Shown: positions 51,181 to 61,193, counted from the first letter of the stretch. The stretch: 64,000 nt of DNA from JAZGGS01 sp963764825 (GCA_963764825.1 CAVXUA010000008.1:248001-312000); one strand, 5' to 3'. Notes: generated from the letters alone by a model not told the origin. Made by a program: numbers and translations.

Positions 51181-51567
51181 ATGGTTGATAAGATTTATGT
51201 TGGCAGAAGAAAAACTTCTGTGGCACGGGTTATTTTAAGAAATGGTAATGGTAAGATAACTGTTAACGGAAGGGAATTTGAAAAAGCTTTTCCGATGCTC
51301 GATAGCAGGGAAGATATTGAAGGACCTTTAGTGGTTACCGAAACTAAAGGGAAATACGATCTGCACGTAAATGTAAGAGGCGGCGGAACTACAGGGCAAG
51401 CCCAGGCAATAAGACTCGGTATAGCACGCGCACTTATAGATATTAACCCGGAATTCAGACCACCGTTAAAAAGTGAAGGATTTCTTACCAGGGATCCAAG
51501 AATGGTAGAACGTAAAAAATACGGTCAGCCAAAAGCAAGAAAAAGATTTCAGTTTTCTAAGAGATAA
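51181..51567 (+). CDS. rpsI: 30S ribosomal protein S9
   Basis: 128 residues. IYVGRRKTSVARVILRNGNG, NVRGGGTTGQAQAIRLGIAR and the C-terminal GQPKARKRFQFSKR, whose basic tail reaches the P-site tRNA, are all canonical. The ATG starts on the base after the rplM stop, with no separate ribosome-binding site, so translation is coupled to rplM. Confidence 0.97.
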   Translation: MVDKIYVGRRKTSVARVILRNGNGKITVNGREFEKAFPMLDSREDIEGPLVVTETKGKYDLHVNVRGGGTTGQAQAIRLGIARALIDINPEFRPPLKSEGFLTRDPRMVERKKYGQPKARKRFQFSKR

Positions 51568-51654
51568 ATTAACTAATAATCACGCATACTCCTGGATTTA
51601 CCTCCTGTGTCCCTAAAAATTGGGATTAAAGGTAAAGTTGAAAGGAGTAGAGGA

Positions 51655-51674
51655 CCTGCCTGACGGTAGGCAGG
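51655..51674. repeat. Short palindromic element, copy 3 (rpsB leader)
   Basis: CCTGCCTGACGGTAGGCAGG, 20 bp, between rpsI and rpsB, 17 bp upstream of the rpsB start and 7 bp upstream of its AGGAG. Its hairpin would lie close to the ribosome site in the rpsB leader. Confidence 0.85.
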
Positions 51675-51691
51675 ATAAAACAGGAGATATA

Positions 51692-52583
51692 ATGAAACAA
51701 GTTGAACTTACTCAGCTTATAGAAGCTGGTGCACATTTCGGTCATTTAACCCGTCGTTGGAATCCTAAAATGAAGCCATATATTTTTATGGAAAAAAACG
51801 GGATTCATATTATTGATCTTAAAAAAACCCAAACGCTTATTAACGAATCTGCAGAAGCTCTTACAAAAATGGTTTCGGATGGAGGGAAAAACGTACTGCT
51901 TGTTGGAACTAAAAAACAGGCGAAAAGCGTTGTGGTTTCTGAAGCTAAAAGAGCCGGGATGAATTGGGTTAACGAACGCTGGCTTAGGTGGAATGCTTAC
52001 AAATTTTGGAACTATTGGAAAGAGCATTAAAAGACTTCAGAATATTGAAAAGCAGGAAACCGATGGTACTTTTGAAAAGATAACAAAGAAGGAAAGATTA
52101 TTCCTTACACGGGAAAGAGATAAACTTAAAAAAGTTCTTGAAGGTGTGGAAACAATGACGAAACTGCCCGGCGCAGTATTCGTGGTTGATATTAAGAAGG
52201 AATCAATTGCGCTAAGGGAAGCAAAACGGCTTAACATACCTGTATTTGCTATTGTAGATACTAATTGCGATCCCGATTATATTGATTATATGATCCCTGC
52301 AAACGATGATGCTGTAAAAACTATTGAGCTGATTCTAAAAATTATGGCTGATGCTGTACTTGAAGGACAGGCAAAGCTTAAAGAAATGAAAGCTGAAGAA
52401 GTTGCAGAAAAAGAGAGACTGAAAAAGGAACGTGAAAAAGAAAAAGAAGAAGCTAAAGCTGAAAGATTAAAAGAAAAACAGATGAAAGAGGAAGAGAAGA
52501 AATCAGAAACTGCAAAAGATTCTGATGCCCATGAAACAAAAAGTGAAGAAGTAAAAGAATCCTCTTCAGAAAACCAAATTTAA
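51692..52583 (+). CDS. rpsB: 30S ribosomal protein S2 with charged C-terminal extension (one frameshift)
   Basis: About 296 residues. LIEAGAHFGHLTRRWNPKMK, GIHIIDLKKTQTLI, WVNERWLGGMLTNF (the last only after correcting one extra base near 51985) and VFAIVDTNCDPDYIDYMIPA define S2. The ATG at 51692 follows CAGGAG (51681-51686). After the core, about 60 residues rich in Lys and Glu extend the C-terminus (EVAEKERLKKEREKEKEEAK onward, ending SSSENQI), longer than E. coli S2. The palindromic element lies in its leader. tsf follows 16 bp downstream, the usual order. Confidence 0.96.
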
Positions 52584-52599
52584 AGGGAGTGAAATTACT

Positions 52600-53457
52600 A
52601 TGGCTGTTACTGCTGCTCAGGTAAATGAGCTAAGAAAAAAAACCGGCGCCGGTATGATGGATTGCAAAAAGGCACTGGTTGAAGCTGATGGCGATATGGA
52701 GAAAGCAATTGAGATTCTTAGAAAAAAAGGAACTGCTGTTGCTGCTAAAAGAGCTGAAAGAGCTGCCAACGAAGGTTTAGTGCTTACAAAAATATCCGAT
52801 GATAAAAAGCACGGGACTATTATTGAATTAAACTGCGAAACAGATTTTGTTGCTAAAAGTAAAGACTTTGTTGTTCTCGCAAATCAAGTGCTGGAAAGTG
52901 CGTTCAAGCAAAAATCTGCAACAGTTGATGAATTACTGAATGGTAACGGTGAGCTAAAAGATAAGCTTACAGAAGTGCTTGGAAAAGTTGGTGAAAAAAT
53001 TGAAATCTCCCGCATTGCCAACGAAGAAGCAGAAAAAGGATTACTTGTTGATTATATACATATGGGCTCGAAACTTGGTGTACTGGTTAAATTCGATTCT
53101 GTAAACGAAGGTGCCGATGAACTAAGTGAAATCGGAAAAGATATTGCTATGCAGATTGCTGCAATGAATCCGATTTGTGTTAAAAGAGATGACGTACCCG
53201 AAGATACAATTACAATGGAAATTGAAATTTATAAAGAAGTGGCTCGCAAAGAAGGTAAACCGGAAAAGATTCTTGATAAAATTGCTGATGGTAAGCTTAA
53301 TAAGTTTTACCAGGAAAGTGTGCTTACAGAGCAGACGTATATTAAAGACAATACAAAAACAGTTGGCGATCTTATTAAAGATTTTAATACAAAACACAAC
53401 TCGGAAGTTAATATTTCCCTGTTTCATCGTTTCCATCTTGGAGATGAGAAAAAATAA
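52600..53457 (+). CDS. tsf: Elongation factor Ts
   Basis: Intact, 285 residues. The N-terminal UBA-like part reads VNELRKKTGAGMMDCKKALV and the core ELNCETDFVAKSKDFVVLAN; TDFVA contacts EF-Tu's nucleotide site. IHMGSKLGVLVKFDSVNEG and DIAMQIAAMNPICVKRDDVP are also standard. It exchanges GDP on EF-Tu. AAAGGGAG lies about 10 bp before the ATG. A strong terminator follows, closing the rplM-rpsI-rpsB-tsf operon. Confidence 0.97.
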   Translation: MAVTAAQVNELRKKTGAGMMDCKKALVEADGDMEKAIEILRKKGTAVAAKRAERAANEGLVLTKISDDKKHGTIIELNCETDFVAKSKDFVVLANQVLESAFKQKSATVDELLNGNGELKDKLTEVLGKVGEKIEISRIANEEAEKGLLVDYIHMGSKLGVLVKFDSVNEGADELSEIGKDIAMQIAAMNPICVKRDDVPEDTITMEIEIYKEVARKEGKPEKILDKIADGKLNKFYQESVLTEQTYIKDNTKTVGDLIKDFNTKHNSEVNISLFHRFHLGDEKK

Positions 53458-53466
53458 TTTTTTACT

Positions 53467-53498
53467 AAAGGTCTTAATAAAATTAAGACCTTTTTTTT
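53467..53498 (+). terminator. Rho-independent terminator after tsf
   Basis: AAAGGTCTTAA, a 5-nt loop, TTAAGACCTTT and a continuing T tract: a perfect 11-bp stem. Confidence 0.92.
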
Positions 53499-53551
53499 AT
53501 ATTTAATAAACAGGATTATTCCTGGTTACACCAACAACAACTAAATAAGTA

Positions 53552-54289
53552 ATGGATGTGAAGTATAAGAGGATCCTTTTAAAACTCAGCGGAGAATCTC
53601 TGATGGGCAATAAAGGATTTGGAATTGATAATTCAGTACTCGATTTTTTTGCCCGGGAGATAAAAAAGGTACACGAAGCCGGGGTAGAAGTTGGACTGGT
53701 TATTGGCGGCGGAAATATTTACAGGGGTTTAAGTGCAAGCTCACAAGGAATTGACAGGGCGACCGGCGACCAGATGGGAATGCTGGCTACTATGATAAAC
53801 TCTCTTGCCCTGCAAAACGCACTCGAAAAAGTAAAACTGCAAACTCGTTTGATGAGCGCAATTAAAATGGATACTATTGCCGAATCGTACATTCGTCGCA
53901 GGGCAATAAGACACCTGGAAAAAGGTAGAGTTGTAATATGTGGTGCAGGAACCGGTCAGCCTTATTTTAGTACCGATACTGCTGCTTCACTTCGTGCTGT
54001 AGAAATTGGTGCATGCATAGTTATAAAAGGAACAAGAGTTGACGGAGTTTTTGACAGCGACCCGGAAAAAAATAATAATGCAGCCAAGTTTGATAGTATT
54101 TCTTACCTGGATGTTTTAAAGAAGAATCTCAGGATTATGGATCTTACTGCTGTAAGTCTTTGCCAGGAAAATGATCTACCGATTGCTGTATTTAATATGA
54201 ATGTTCCCGATAACCTGCTTAACCTGGTTAGCGGTAAACATGTTGGAACTATAATTAAGAGTGAGCAAAAAGCTGCTAAAGAAGTTTAA
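53552..54289 (+). CDS. pyrH: Uridylate kinase
   Basis: Intact, 245 residues. RILLKLSGESLMGNKGFGID, GLVIGGGNIYRGL, ATGDQMGMLATMINSLALQ and CGAGTGQPYFSTDTAA are the amino-acid-kinase-fold signature of bacterial UMP kinase (UMP + ATP to UDP + ADP). ALNIKGTRVDGVFDSDP-type text reads IVIKGTRVDGVFDSDPEK. It lies after the tsf terminator and 18 bp before frr, the conserved pyrH-frr pair. Confidence 0.96.
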   Translation: MDVKYKRILLKLSGESLMGNKGFGIDNSVLDFFAREIKKVHEAGVEVGLVIGGGNIYRGLSASSQGIDRATGDQMGMLATMINSLALQNALEKVKLQTRLMSAIKMDTIAESYIRRRAIRHLEKGRVVICGAGTGQPYFSTDTAASLRAVEIGACIVIKGTRVDGVFDSDPEKNNNAAKFDSISYLDVLKKNLRIMDLTAVSLCQENDLPIAVFNMNVPDNLLNLVSGKHVGTIIKSEQKAAKEV

Positions 54290-54307
54290 CAAATTGCAGA
54301 GGAAATT

Positions 54308-54862
54308 ATGAACGACATAATTAAAGATGCCAAATCGAGAATGGATAAATCCTTGGAAGCTTTAAGGGATGAACTTACAAAAGTTAGAACCGGTAAAGCT
54401 ACAACCGCCCTGCTGGATGCTATTAGGGTAGATTATTATGGCAACATGGTTCCTCTTAACCAGGTTGGTAATGTTTCCGTTTTAGATGCTCATACACTAT
54501 CTATAACACCATGGGAAAAAACCATGGTACCTGCTATAGAAAAAGTAATTATGGAAGCTAACCTTGGTTTTAATCCTGTTAGCGATGGAACAAACCTTAA
54601 AGTGCCTGTTCCGCCTTTAAATGAAGAGAGAAGGAAAGAGTTTGTAAAACTGACAAAAAAGTTCGGTGAAGATGCGAAAGTTGCTATTAGAAATATAAGA
54701 CGCGATGCAAATGATCATCTGAAAAAGATAGAAAAGGATAAAAAGATGTCTGAGGACCAGTTACTTGATGCTGTAGATGAAGTTCAAAAATATACTGATG
54801 AACATACAAAGCTGATTGATGAGATACTTAAGCATAAAGAAAAAGAGATAATGGAAGTTTAA
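54308..54862 (+). CDS. frr: Ribosome recycling factor
   Basis: Intact, 184 residues. LTKVRTGKATTALLDAIRVD, YYGNMVPLNQVGNVSV and the C-terminal RRDANDHLKKIEKDKKMSED are diagnostic. It splits post-termination ribosomes with EF-G. GAGGAAATT lies directly before the ATG. A terminator follows. Confidence 0.97.
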   Translation: MNDIIKDAKSRMDKSLEALRDELTKVRTGKATTALLDAIRVDYYGNMVPLNQVGNVSVLDAHTLSITPWEKTMVPAIEKVIMEANLGFNPVSDGTNLKVPVPPLNEERRKEFVKLTKKFGEDAKVAIRNIRRDANDHLKKIEKDKKMSEDQLLDAVDEVQKYTDEHTKLIDEILKHKEKEIMEV

Positions 54863-54889
54863 ATTCTAAAATATTCTTATGTGAATATG

Positions 54890-54916
54890 CCCAATCTTAA
54901 AAGGTTGGGCTTTTTT
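54890..54916. terminator. Terminator between convergent frr and capA-like genes
   Basis: GCCCAAT, a short A/T loop region, GTTGGGC and TTTTTT. The T tract overlaps the stop codon of the minus-strand capA-like gene, and the A-rich opposite side could serve that gene too. Confidence 0.8.
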
Positions 54917-56029
54917 ATTTTATGCTAACTCTAAATGAAGGAGTATACTCTTCTCTCGGTCTTACTGCTGGTGGGATGATCTGCTTGTTATAAATTCCCC
55001 CGGCTTTAGTAAAAATAATTTCATGTTCCGGAAAGTCTTCATTTGTTAAAGATCGTACAAGCTTAAAGCCCTCGCCTGTTTCATCATATTCTGGTATTCC
55101 ATAACCTGTTTGTTGTGCAGCAATTAATTTACCGCGAAGAAAATCACCTGAATTAATATCAATATCTGCATCAACTATTATGGAAATGCCGGTTACTCCG
55201 CTTATATTCATATTTCCATAAGTTAAAAAATTACCCAGCGAATATGCGATCAGTTTATTTTTATAAATTTCTATTGCTCTTAAAACGTGTGGTCCATGCC
55301 CAATTACCATATCGGCTCCTGCATCAATTGCGGTTCGTGCAAATGCAATTACGTTTCCACGGTTTTCACCTAAAAAAAACTCAGTTTCGTTTTTAATGTT
55401 AACCTTATCTCTTCCTTCGGCGCCGCCGTGGAATGAAACTATTATTATATCATATCTCTTATCCAACTCTTCAATTACCATTCTTGTATTTTCCAAATCT
55501 GATATATTGTGTGATGTGCCCGAATAACCGAATGCAGCAACTACAATTTTTTTCCCTTCAATTAAGAATTCTGCAAAACCGGTTTTGGGTGCAAACTTAA
55601 TTCCAAGTTCAGTAAGTTTTTGTTGTGTAAACAGGTAACCATCTGCTCCGTAATCTTCAGAATGATTATTATCCATATTTAAAACATTAAAATCTCATTC
55701 CTTTAAGTGAAGCGGCTAAAACTTCAGGCATTCCAAACTCATAGCATCTTCCTGCTTTTCTCGATTTTTCCGAACACTTTACCGGCAGCATACCATCTTT
55801 TATTATTGCTCCTTCAAGATTTCCAAATACAATATCTGCTTCGGTAAGATATTTCCCAATTGATGATACAAATTCGTTTCCTTCATCCGGCGGCAGAATG
55901 GTTTTTGGAGTTACAGAGCCGAGCATTATATCTCCAACTGCTTTTATCCTTATTTGAGCAGTAGCTGGTTAGGTTTAGGAAAAGCGAAACAATGATTAAA
56001 TATATAATTGAAACTGAACGAATGAGCAT
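54915..56029 (-). CDS. CapA-family (poly-gamma-glutamate synthesis-type) metallophosphatase-fold protein (two frameshifts)
   Basis: About 370 residues. The N-terminus at 56029 (MLIRSVSIIYLIIVSLFLNL) is a membrane anchor or signal; after a frame change near 55950 comes IKAVGDIMLGSVTP, the metal-binding GDIMLG motif. TEADIVFGNLEGAI follows. After a change near 55685 the second part has IIVSFHGGAEGRDKV (catalytic H), DMVIGHGPHVLRAIEIY and LIAYSLGNFLTYGN, the core of the PGA_cap family. Substrate unknown; family members act on capsule or cell-envelope polymers. Convergent with frr. Confidence 0.85.
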
Positions 56030-56142
56030 TTTTTTACAATAAATGATTTTAATATCAACTTATAAGTTAAGCTAAATTTGATTAAATTTTGTTGCAAAGT
56101 ATTGATAGTTTTTCTCTATTTAAAAATTGATATAGAAATCAT

Positions 56143-56838
56143 TTGAAGAAAAATTTCGATTTCAAATCCTTTAAAATAGGTCCGATAACTCCTTCTGAGT
56201 ATTTAAACAAGGCAACTGTTAGAAATGTCATTTATATGACGTTAGCAATATTTTTATTTTTATGCGGTGTAATTGTTTATGGTATTATTCTCAATTTAAG
56301 GGAAGTTCCACTTTCGGAAGCACTTATACAAAAGGGATTTTCAGAGTTAAATAATCCAAATATTGTAATAGACCGGGTTAACTTTACTCTTGATCTTTAC
56401 GAAGATTCAGTGCTTGTAAAAACATACCGTGCAAGTTTTGGGCGCACTCTTCATAAGCCGAAAAGGAGGGCAGAAGACGGAGCAACGCCGGTAGGAAGGT
56501 ACCAGGTATGCAGTATCGATACATCCAGCAAGTATTATAAATTCTTCAGGTTAAATTATCCCAGCATTGATGATGCATCGGATGCTTTAAAGAAAGGTTT
56601 GATTTCGCAAAAAGAGTTTAACAATATAAAGTTTGAATATTACTATGAAGGATGTACAGGATACAACCGTGTACTGGGTGGTAATATTGGTATTCATGGA
56701 ATTGGTAAATTCAATTATATTCTTAAAAATTTACCCTTTGTGTTTAACTGGACTGATGGTTCAATTGCACTGAGTGATGAAGATATTGAAGAAATTTATT
56801 CTGTAATAAAAATAGGAACAGAAGTTGTTATTAAATAG
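56143..56838 (+). CDS. L,D-transpeptidase (YkuD)-like protein with Ser at the catalytic Cys position
   Basis: Intact, 231 residues, TTG start at 56143 (no fitting ATG). One N-terminal membrane helix (VIYMTLAIFLFLCGVIVYGI) is followed by the YkuD fold: LDLYEDSVLVKTYRASFG, EDGATPVGRYQVCSID and NIGIHGIGKFNYI, which holds the conserved HG. The expected SxGC nucleophile block reads NWTDGSIALSDEDIEEIY, with Ser (TCA, 56761-56763) where Cys normally stands. It may therefore be inactive as a transpeptidase or use Ser. Flanked by CapA-like and unknown lipoprotein genes. Confidence 0.82.
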   Translation: MKKNFDFKSFKIGPITPSEYLNKATVRNVIYMTLAIFLFLCGVIVYGIILNLREVPLSEALIQKGFSELNNPNIVIDRVNFTLDLYEDSVLVKTYRASFGRTLHKPKRRAEDGATPVGRYQVCSIDTSSKYYKFFRLNYPSIDDASDALKKGLISQKEFNNIKFEYYYEGCTGYNRVLGGNIGIHGIGKFNYILKNLPFVFNWTDGSIALSDEDIEEIYSVIKIGTEVVIK

Positions 56839-56840
56839 AA

Positions 56841-57432
56841 TGAAATACCTGTTATTTGTTATATCAATTTTTATAACTGTTTCCTGCGATAAAGGATATG
56901 AGCCTCCTCCGCACAATTTGTTTGAAGACCAGACAGCAGGTTTTGGAGGTTGCAAGAGAAACTGTAGGTGAAAGAGTATCCTTTTCTGCTTCCGGTTACT
57001 TCGAATCTGATAGTGTGAAATCAATTTGTGCCGGAGTGGAAGAAACAAGTAATAATCAATTTGGAATAAAATTCAGTTTGGTTAGCTGGAATGAGGGTGA
57101 ATTCGTTCATCAATTATACATCCGGTTTGCTGGATGGTTCATTTGATGGATGCATTGTTGATAAGATAAAGTTTTCTGAGATTCCGAACGAATTAATTTA
57201 TTATAATTCCAAATCATATTTTATGGGTTCGGGTGGAGGAGAAGTTTTTTTACATGTAGTAGATTTAAATAAGCGAAAAGTATATTCTGCACATCTTACT
57301 ACTGCTGCACGCGGTCCTGCTACTCTGGAGTTATCAGACAATATTGATATCCCGATGCTGCGAACCTTTTTTGTTAGTTACTTTAGAAGAGATTATCCCT
57401 CACTCAAAGTTATTGAATCCGGAAATATTTAG
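56841..57432 (+). CDS. Lipoprotein of unknown function (two frameshifts)
   Basis: About 197 residues; not recognised. MKYLLFVISIFITVSCDKGY is a clear lipoprotein signal with Cys at position 16. After a frame change near 56930 comes EVARETVGERVSFSASGYFE and SNNQFGIKFSLVSWNEGEF, and after another near 57105 SFDGCIVDKIKFSEIPNELI and KVYSAHLTTAARGPATLELS. The gene starts 2 bp after the L,D-transpeptidase-like gene ends, so the two are probably one operon. Confidence 0.6.
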
Positions 57433-57512
57433 TGAAGTGGCAAATTACATTTCTAAAACAAACTTCTGCCGGCAACTATTATATTATTATAGTGTGCCGC
57501 CAATTTATTATT

Positions 57513-57520
57513 TATCTTTG
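57513..57520 (+). promoter_or_regulatory. Possible -7 box of the Omp85 gene
   Basis: TATCTTTG fits TAnnTTTG about 44 bp before the start codon. No clear -33 element. Confidence 0.35.
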
Positions 57521-57563
57521 TGCAATAATAATTAAGTAGCTGTAGTAAAAAGAATATTTATAG

Positions 57564-59622
57564 ATGATCTTAAAGTTTTTAACTGTTTCTTTTTTTATTG
57601 CCGCACTGGTGTTTCCATGCAGCATTATTTGCACAGCAGCAGGAAGATTTTGAGCTGTCATCAATAAATTTTGAAGGAAATGAAGAATTTCCTGATTCCG
57701 AATTAGAAAGCGTTCTGCAAAGTAAAGAAACTCCCTGGTGGTTCTGGAAATTCCTTAATTCATTTAGTGGTTTAGGTTCGCCGCCGGAGTATTATGATAC
57801 AACCTCAATCCCTCTTGATATGATATCTCTAAAATCTTACTATGCTGTAAACGGTTTTTTCCTGGCGGAAATATTATACAACTACAAAATTGATACATCT
57901 GCTCGTGATGCAGAATTAAAATACTATATTCAAGAAGGAACTCCGTTTACATATGGAGATAACAAGGTTTATCGGACTGGAAACTCTTGATGAAAATTTG
58001 TTATCACAGGTAAGCCCCTTACTTTATCCCCCCAGGATGCAAGATTCAGCCAGGAAGACCTCAATACAAGATTTGAATCAATTGTAGATTATCTTAAAAA
58101 CTTTGGCTATATGCTTGTTGAGTTTGATAGTACTGTTATAAGTATTGATACGGTTAATTTTAAAACCAGTATGAGCACTTACATCACTCTTGGCAATCGA
58201 TATCTTTACAGCGATGTGAATAATTGAAAAGGAAGGGGAAGGGAAAGATCTTGTTAGTGATGATATGATTAGATATGTAACCAATATTAATGTTGGTGAT
58301 GTTTATAGTGTGGAAAATATTGCTAAAAGCCGTTTAAGACTTGCAAGAACAGGACTCTTCAATTCGATAAATCTTAGAGGAGTTGTTGAGGATACTATAA
58401 AGAATTTTGTGCCTTTATTAATAACCGGTAATATCGGTCCGCTTAATGAACTTTCGCCTGAAGTATTTGCAGATAACGAGCTTAACACTTTCAACCTTGG
58501 TGTCGGTGCCAGCTACATTCGTAAGAATTTTTTAGGTGATGCCAGGAAACTTACTTTAAGGGCAAGGTTCAGAGTTACTGATATATCAAATATCAGTTTT
58601 TCTTCGGATACATTTGATAAAACTTTCCAATCGGAAATTGATCTCTCGCTGTTGCTGGAACAGCCATTCCTTTTCATCAGGAGTATTTCAGGAAGATTGG
58701 AAGGATATTTAAAATCCTACAATATTTCTTCAGTGGATTACAGAAATATAGGCAGCGTATTAACCTTAACAGTGGATATGCCCACATATACATTTATCAA
58801 TGTTCTTAATCCTTATTTTAGACTTGATCAACTTACATGGAAACTGCCTGATTTACCCTTTAATATTGGAGAGATTTAGATACTGTGGCTGCAGATGCCC
58901 GAACATTCACAACTTCGCTTGGTACAGAAATTGGCTCCAGCACTACTAATGATCTGTTTTATCCTACAAACGGCAGGATAATATCACTAATCAGTGAAAT
59001 TGCTTCATCGGATGTTGTATGGGAGTTTCGTGAACCTAATACAAACAATCTTCATTGAAACCACCAATGACCTGGGATATTACTACAAACTGCAACTATC
59101 TTTAGGACTATTTTTGCCTGTCTCCAAGGATAAATTTACTGTTCTTGGTATAAAAGCAAAAACAGGTTATATACAGATGATAAAAGGCGGACCGGAATTG
59201 ATTTCACCCAGCCAAACATTTTTTGCCGGTGGCAGCAACTCAGTTAGGGGATGGCGTGCACGGGAACTTATTCCTTCAGACAAATTTCGTACATAGGCGC
59301 ACCAGGTTTGACTAATGACTTTAGAATACGTGGAGGAACTTTTTTGATTGAGGGCAGCTTTGAGTACAGAAGAAAATTTGAGAAGGAATATGGCTTTGCT
59401 GTCTTTATGGATTACGGAAATTCTTGGAATGGTTATAATAAAGTACGATGGGATCAGTTAGCAGTTGCTGTTGGAACAGGTATCAGGTATTATTCACCAA
59501 TTGCTCCTTTCAGGTTAGATATTGGGTTTAAATTTTACGATCCGGCTGATAAGAAATTCATTTTTGAAAAATCTGTTTTCAAATCGATGCAAATTCATTT
59601 TGGCATTGGAGAAGCATTTTAA
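57564..59622 (+). CDS. Omp85/BamA-TamA-type outer-membrane assembly protein (many frameshifts)
   Basis: About 685 residues. A signal peptide (MILKFLTVSFFIA) leads POTRA-like repeats: ELSSINFEGNEEFPDSELES with LKSYYAVNGFFLAEILY, then GYMLVEFDSTVISIDTVNFK, then INVGDVYSVENIAKSRLRLA with GLFNSINLRG. The C-terminal 16-strand barrel includes FFAGGSNSVRGWRARELIPS, the VRG-W/F/Y lid motif, and the last strand MQIHFGIGEAF ending in Phe. Frame changes near 57610, 57975, 58020, 58230, 58875, 59020 and 59285. Inserts or assembles beta-barrel proteins in the outer membrane; BamA against TamA cannot be decided, as no Bam lipoprotein gene is adjacent. Confidence 0.83.
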
Positions 59623-59678
59623 AAAGCACTTACTTTATTCCAATCTTAACCATCCATCCTTGCAGGCATCAGTTTTTA

Positions 59679-59709
59679 TTGATAGAGAGCATTAATATCT
59701 TTATTTTTG
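59679..59709 (+). promoter_or_regulatory. Promoter of the yicC-gmk-rpoZ operon
   Basis: TTGATA (59679-59684), 17 bp, TATTTTTG (59702-59709), a textbook TTG/TAnnTTTG pair about 25 bp before the yicC start. Confidence 0.6.
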
Positions 59710-59734
59710 TGCCTCTTTTTAAAATAGGTTCCTT

Positions 59735-60614
59735 ATGATTCAGAGTATGACCGGTTACGGCAAAGGAAGCATTGTAACCAGTAAAATTTCCATAGAAGCT
59801 GAAGTTAAAAGCGTAAACAGCCGCTATCTTGAAGTGTTTATAAAACTACCTCAATTTCTTTCTCATAGAGAATATGAATTAAGGGAATTAATTAAAGATA
59901 AGATTAAACGCGGTAAAATAAATATTACTATACAGATAAAAAGAGATGCAACGTTAAACGGCATCTCGGCTTTTGATGAAGAAAAACTTAAAAGTTACCT
60001 TAAAGTTTTAAAACAGATTAAAAAAACTGCAAATCTTTCTGAAGAGATTAAATTAGAACATCTTCTTAACAATAAAGAGTTTATTGCTATCTTCAGATTA
60101 TGATTTAAGCGAAGCAGAATTCAACAAAGTAAAGAAGACTGTAAATACTGCTCTTGAAAAACCTGCAAATTAATGAAGAAGAATGAAGGGCGTGAATTAG
60201 CTAAAGATCTTACAAAAAGAATACGCTTCATTGAAAAAAATGTTAATGATATTGGTAAAGAGTATAAAAAAAGTATAAATGACTATTATGGAAAATTAAC
60301 AGCGAGGATTACCGAATTATTAACCGACAGTAAAATAAGTGAAGAAAGACTTAATTTAGAGTTAGCGCTTATTGCCGATAAAGCAGATATTACCGAGGAA
60401 AGCGTAAGGTTAAAAAGTCATCTTAAATTTTTTCTTAGAGTGTATCAGAAAGGAAACTGAGCCGGGCAGAAAGTTAAATTTTTTATGCCAGGAAATGAAC
60501 AGGGAAGCTAACACAATTTCCTCTAAATCTATCTCAACATCAATTACACATAAAGTTGTGCTTATTAAGGAAGAGATTGAGAAGATCCGAGAACAGATTC
60601 AAAATATTGAGTGA
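59735..60614 (+). CDS. yicC: YicC-family endoribonuclease (frameshifted)
   Basis: About 292 residues. IQSMTGYGKGSIVTSKISIE, VKSVNSRYLEVFIKLPQFLS and LREYEL-type REYELRELIKDKIKRGKINI are the YicC signature. After frame changes near 60095 and 60165 comes EGRELAKDLTKRIRFIEKNV and LALIADKADITEESVRLKSH; a further change near 60440 leads to LNFLCQEMNREANTISSKSI and the stop at 60614. The family is an RNase acting on some small RNAs. First gene of yicC-gmk-rpoZ-coaBC. Confidence 0.88.
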
Positions 60615-60617
60615 TAA

Positions 60618-61193
60618 TTGCAAACTGGAAAAGGAGAGATAATAGTTGTTTCTGCTCCAAGCGGGGCTGGAAAAACTTCCATTGTAAAACAAATTTTAAA
60701 ACAATATCCTGAAATTGTCTTTTCCGTTTCTGCAACTACAAGACCTAAAAGAGCTGTAGAGAATGATGGGGTTGAATATTATTTCATCACCGAAAATGAG
60801 TTTATTGAAAAAATTGAAAATGATGAATTTGTTGAATGGGAAAAATTTTACGATTACTATTACGGAACATTCAAAAAGACGATTGATAATTGTATTAACG
60901 AAAAAAAAACAATACTTTTAGAGCTCGATGTTAAAGGTTCCCTTGCATTAAAAACCATTTACCCGGAGGCACATCTTATTTATATTATGCCTCCAAGTTA
61001 TGAAGAACTGATAAAAAGATTAAAAGGAAGACAAACTGAGAACAGCGAGGACTTTAAAAAAAGAGTTGAGAGAGCAAAAATGGAATTGAGTCTTAAGGAT
61101 CAATTTGACTATATTATAGAGAACAAAGATTTAGAAATAGCAATTAAAGAAACATCGGATTTAATAAGAAAAATAACCAAACAGGAGAATTGA
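60618..61193 (+). CDS. gmk: Guanylate kinase
   Basis: Intact, 191 residues. VVSAPSGAGKTSIVKQILKQ is the P-loop, SVSATTRPKRAVENDGVEYY the GMP-binding block, EFVEWEKFYDYYYGT and LLELDVKGSLALKTIYPEA follow. GMP + ATP to GDP + ADP. The start is TTG at 60618, three bases after the yicC stop; no ATG fits. rpoZ follows after 3 bp. Confidence 0.96.
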   Translation: MQTGKGEIIVVSAPSGAGKTSIVKQILKQYPEIVFSVSATTRPKRAVENDGVEYYFITENEFIEKIENDEFVEWEKFYDYYYGTFKKTIDNCINEKKTILLELDVKGSLALKTIYPEAHLIYIMPPSYEELIKRLKGRQTENSEDFKKRVERAKMELSLKDQFDYIIENKDLEIAIKETSDLIRKITKQEN

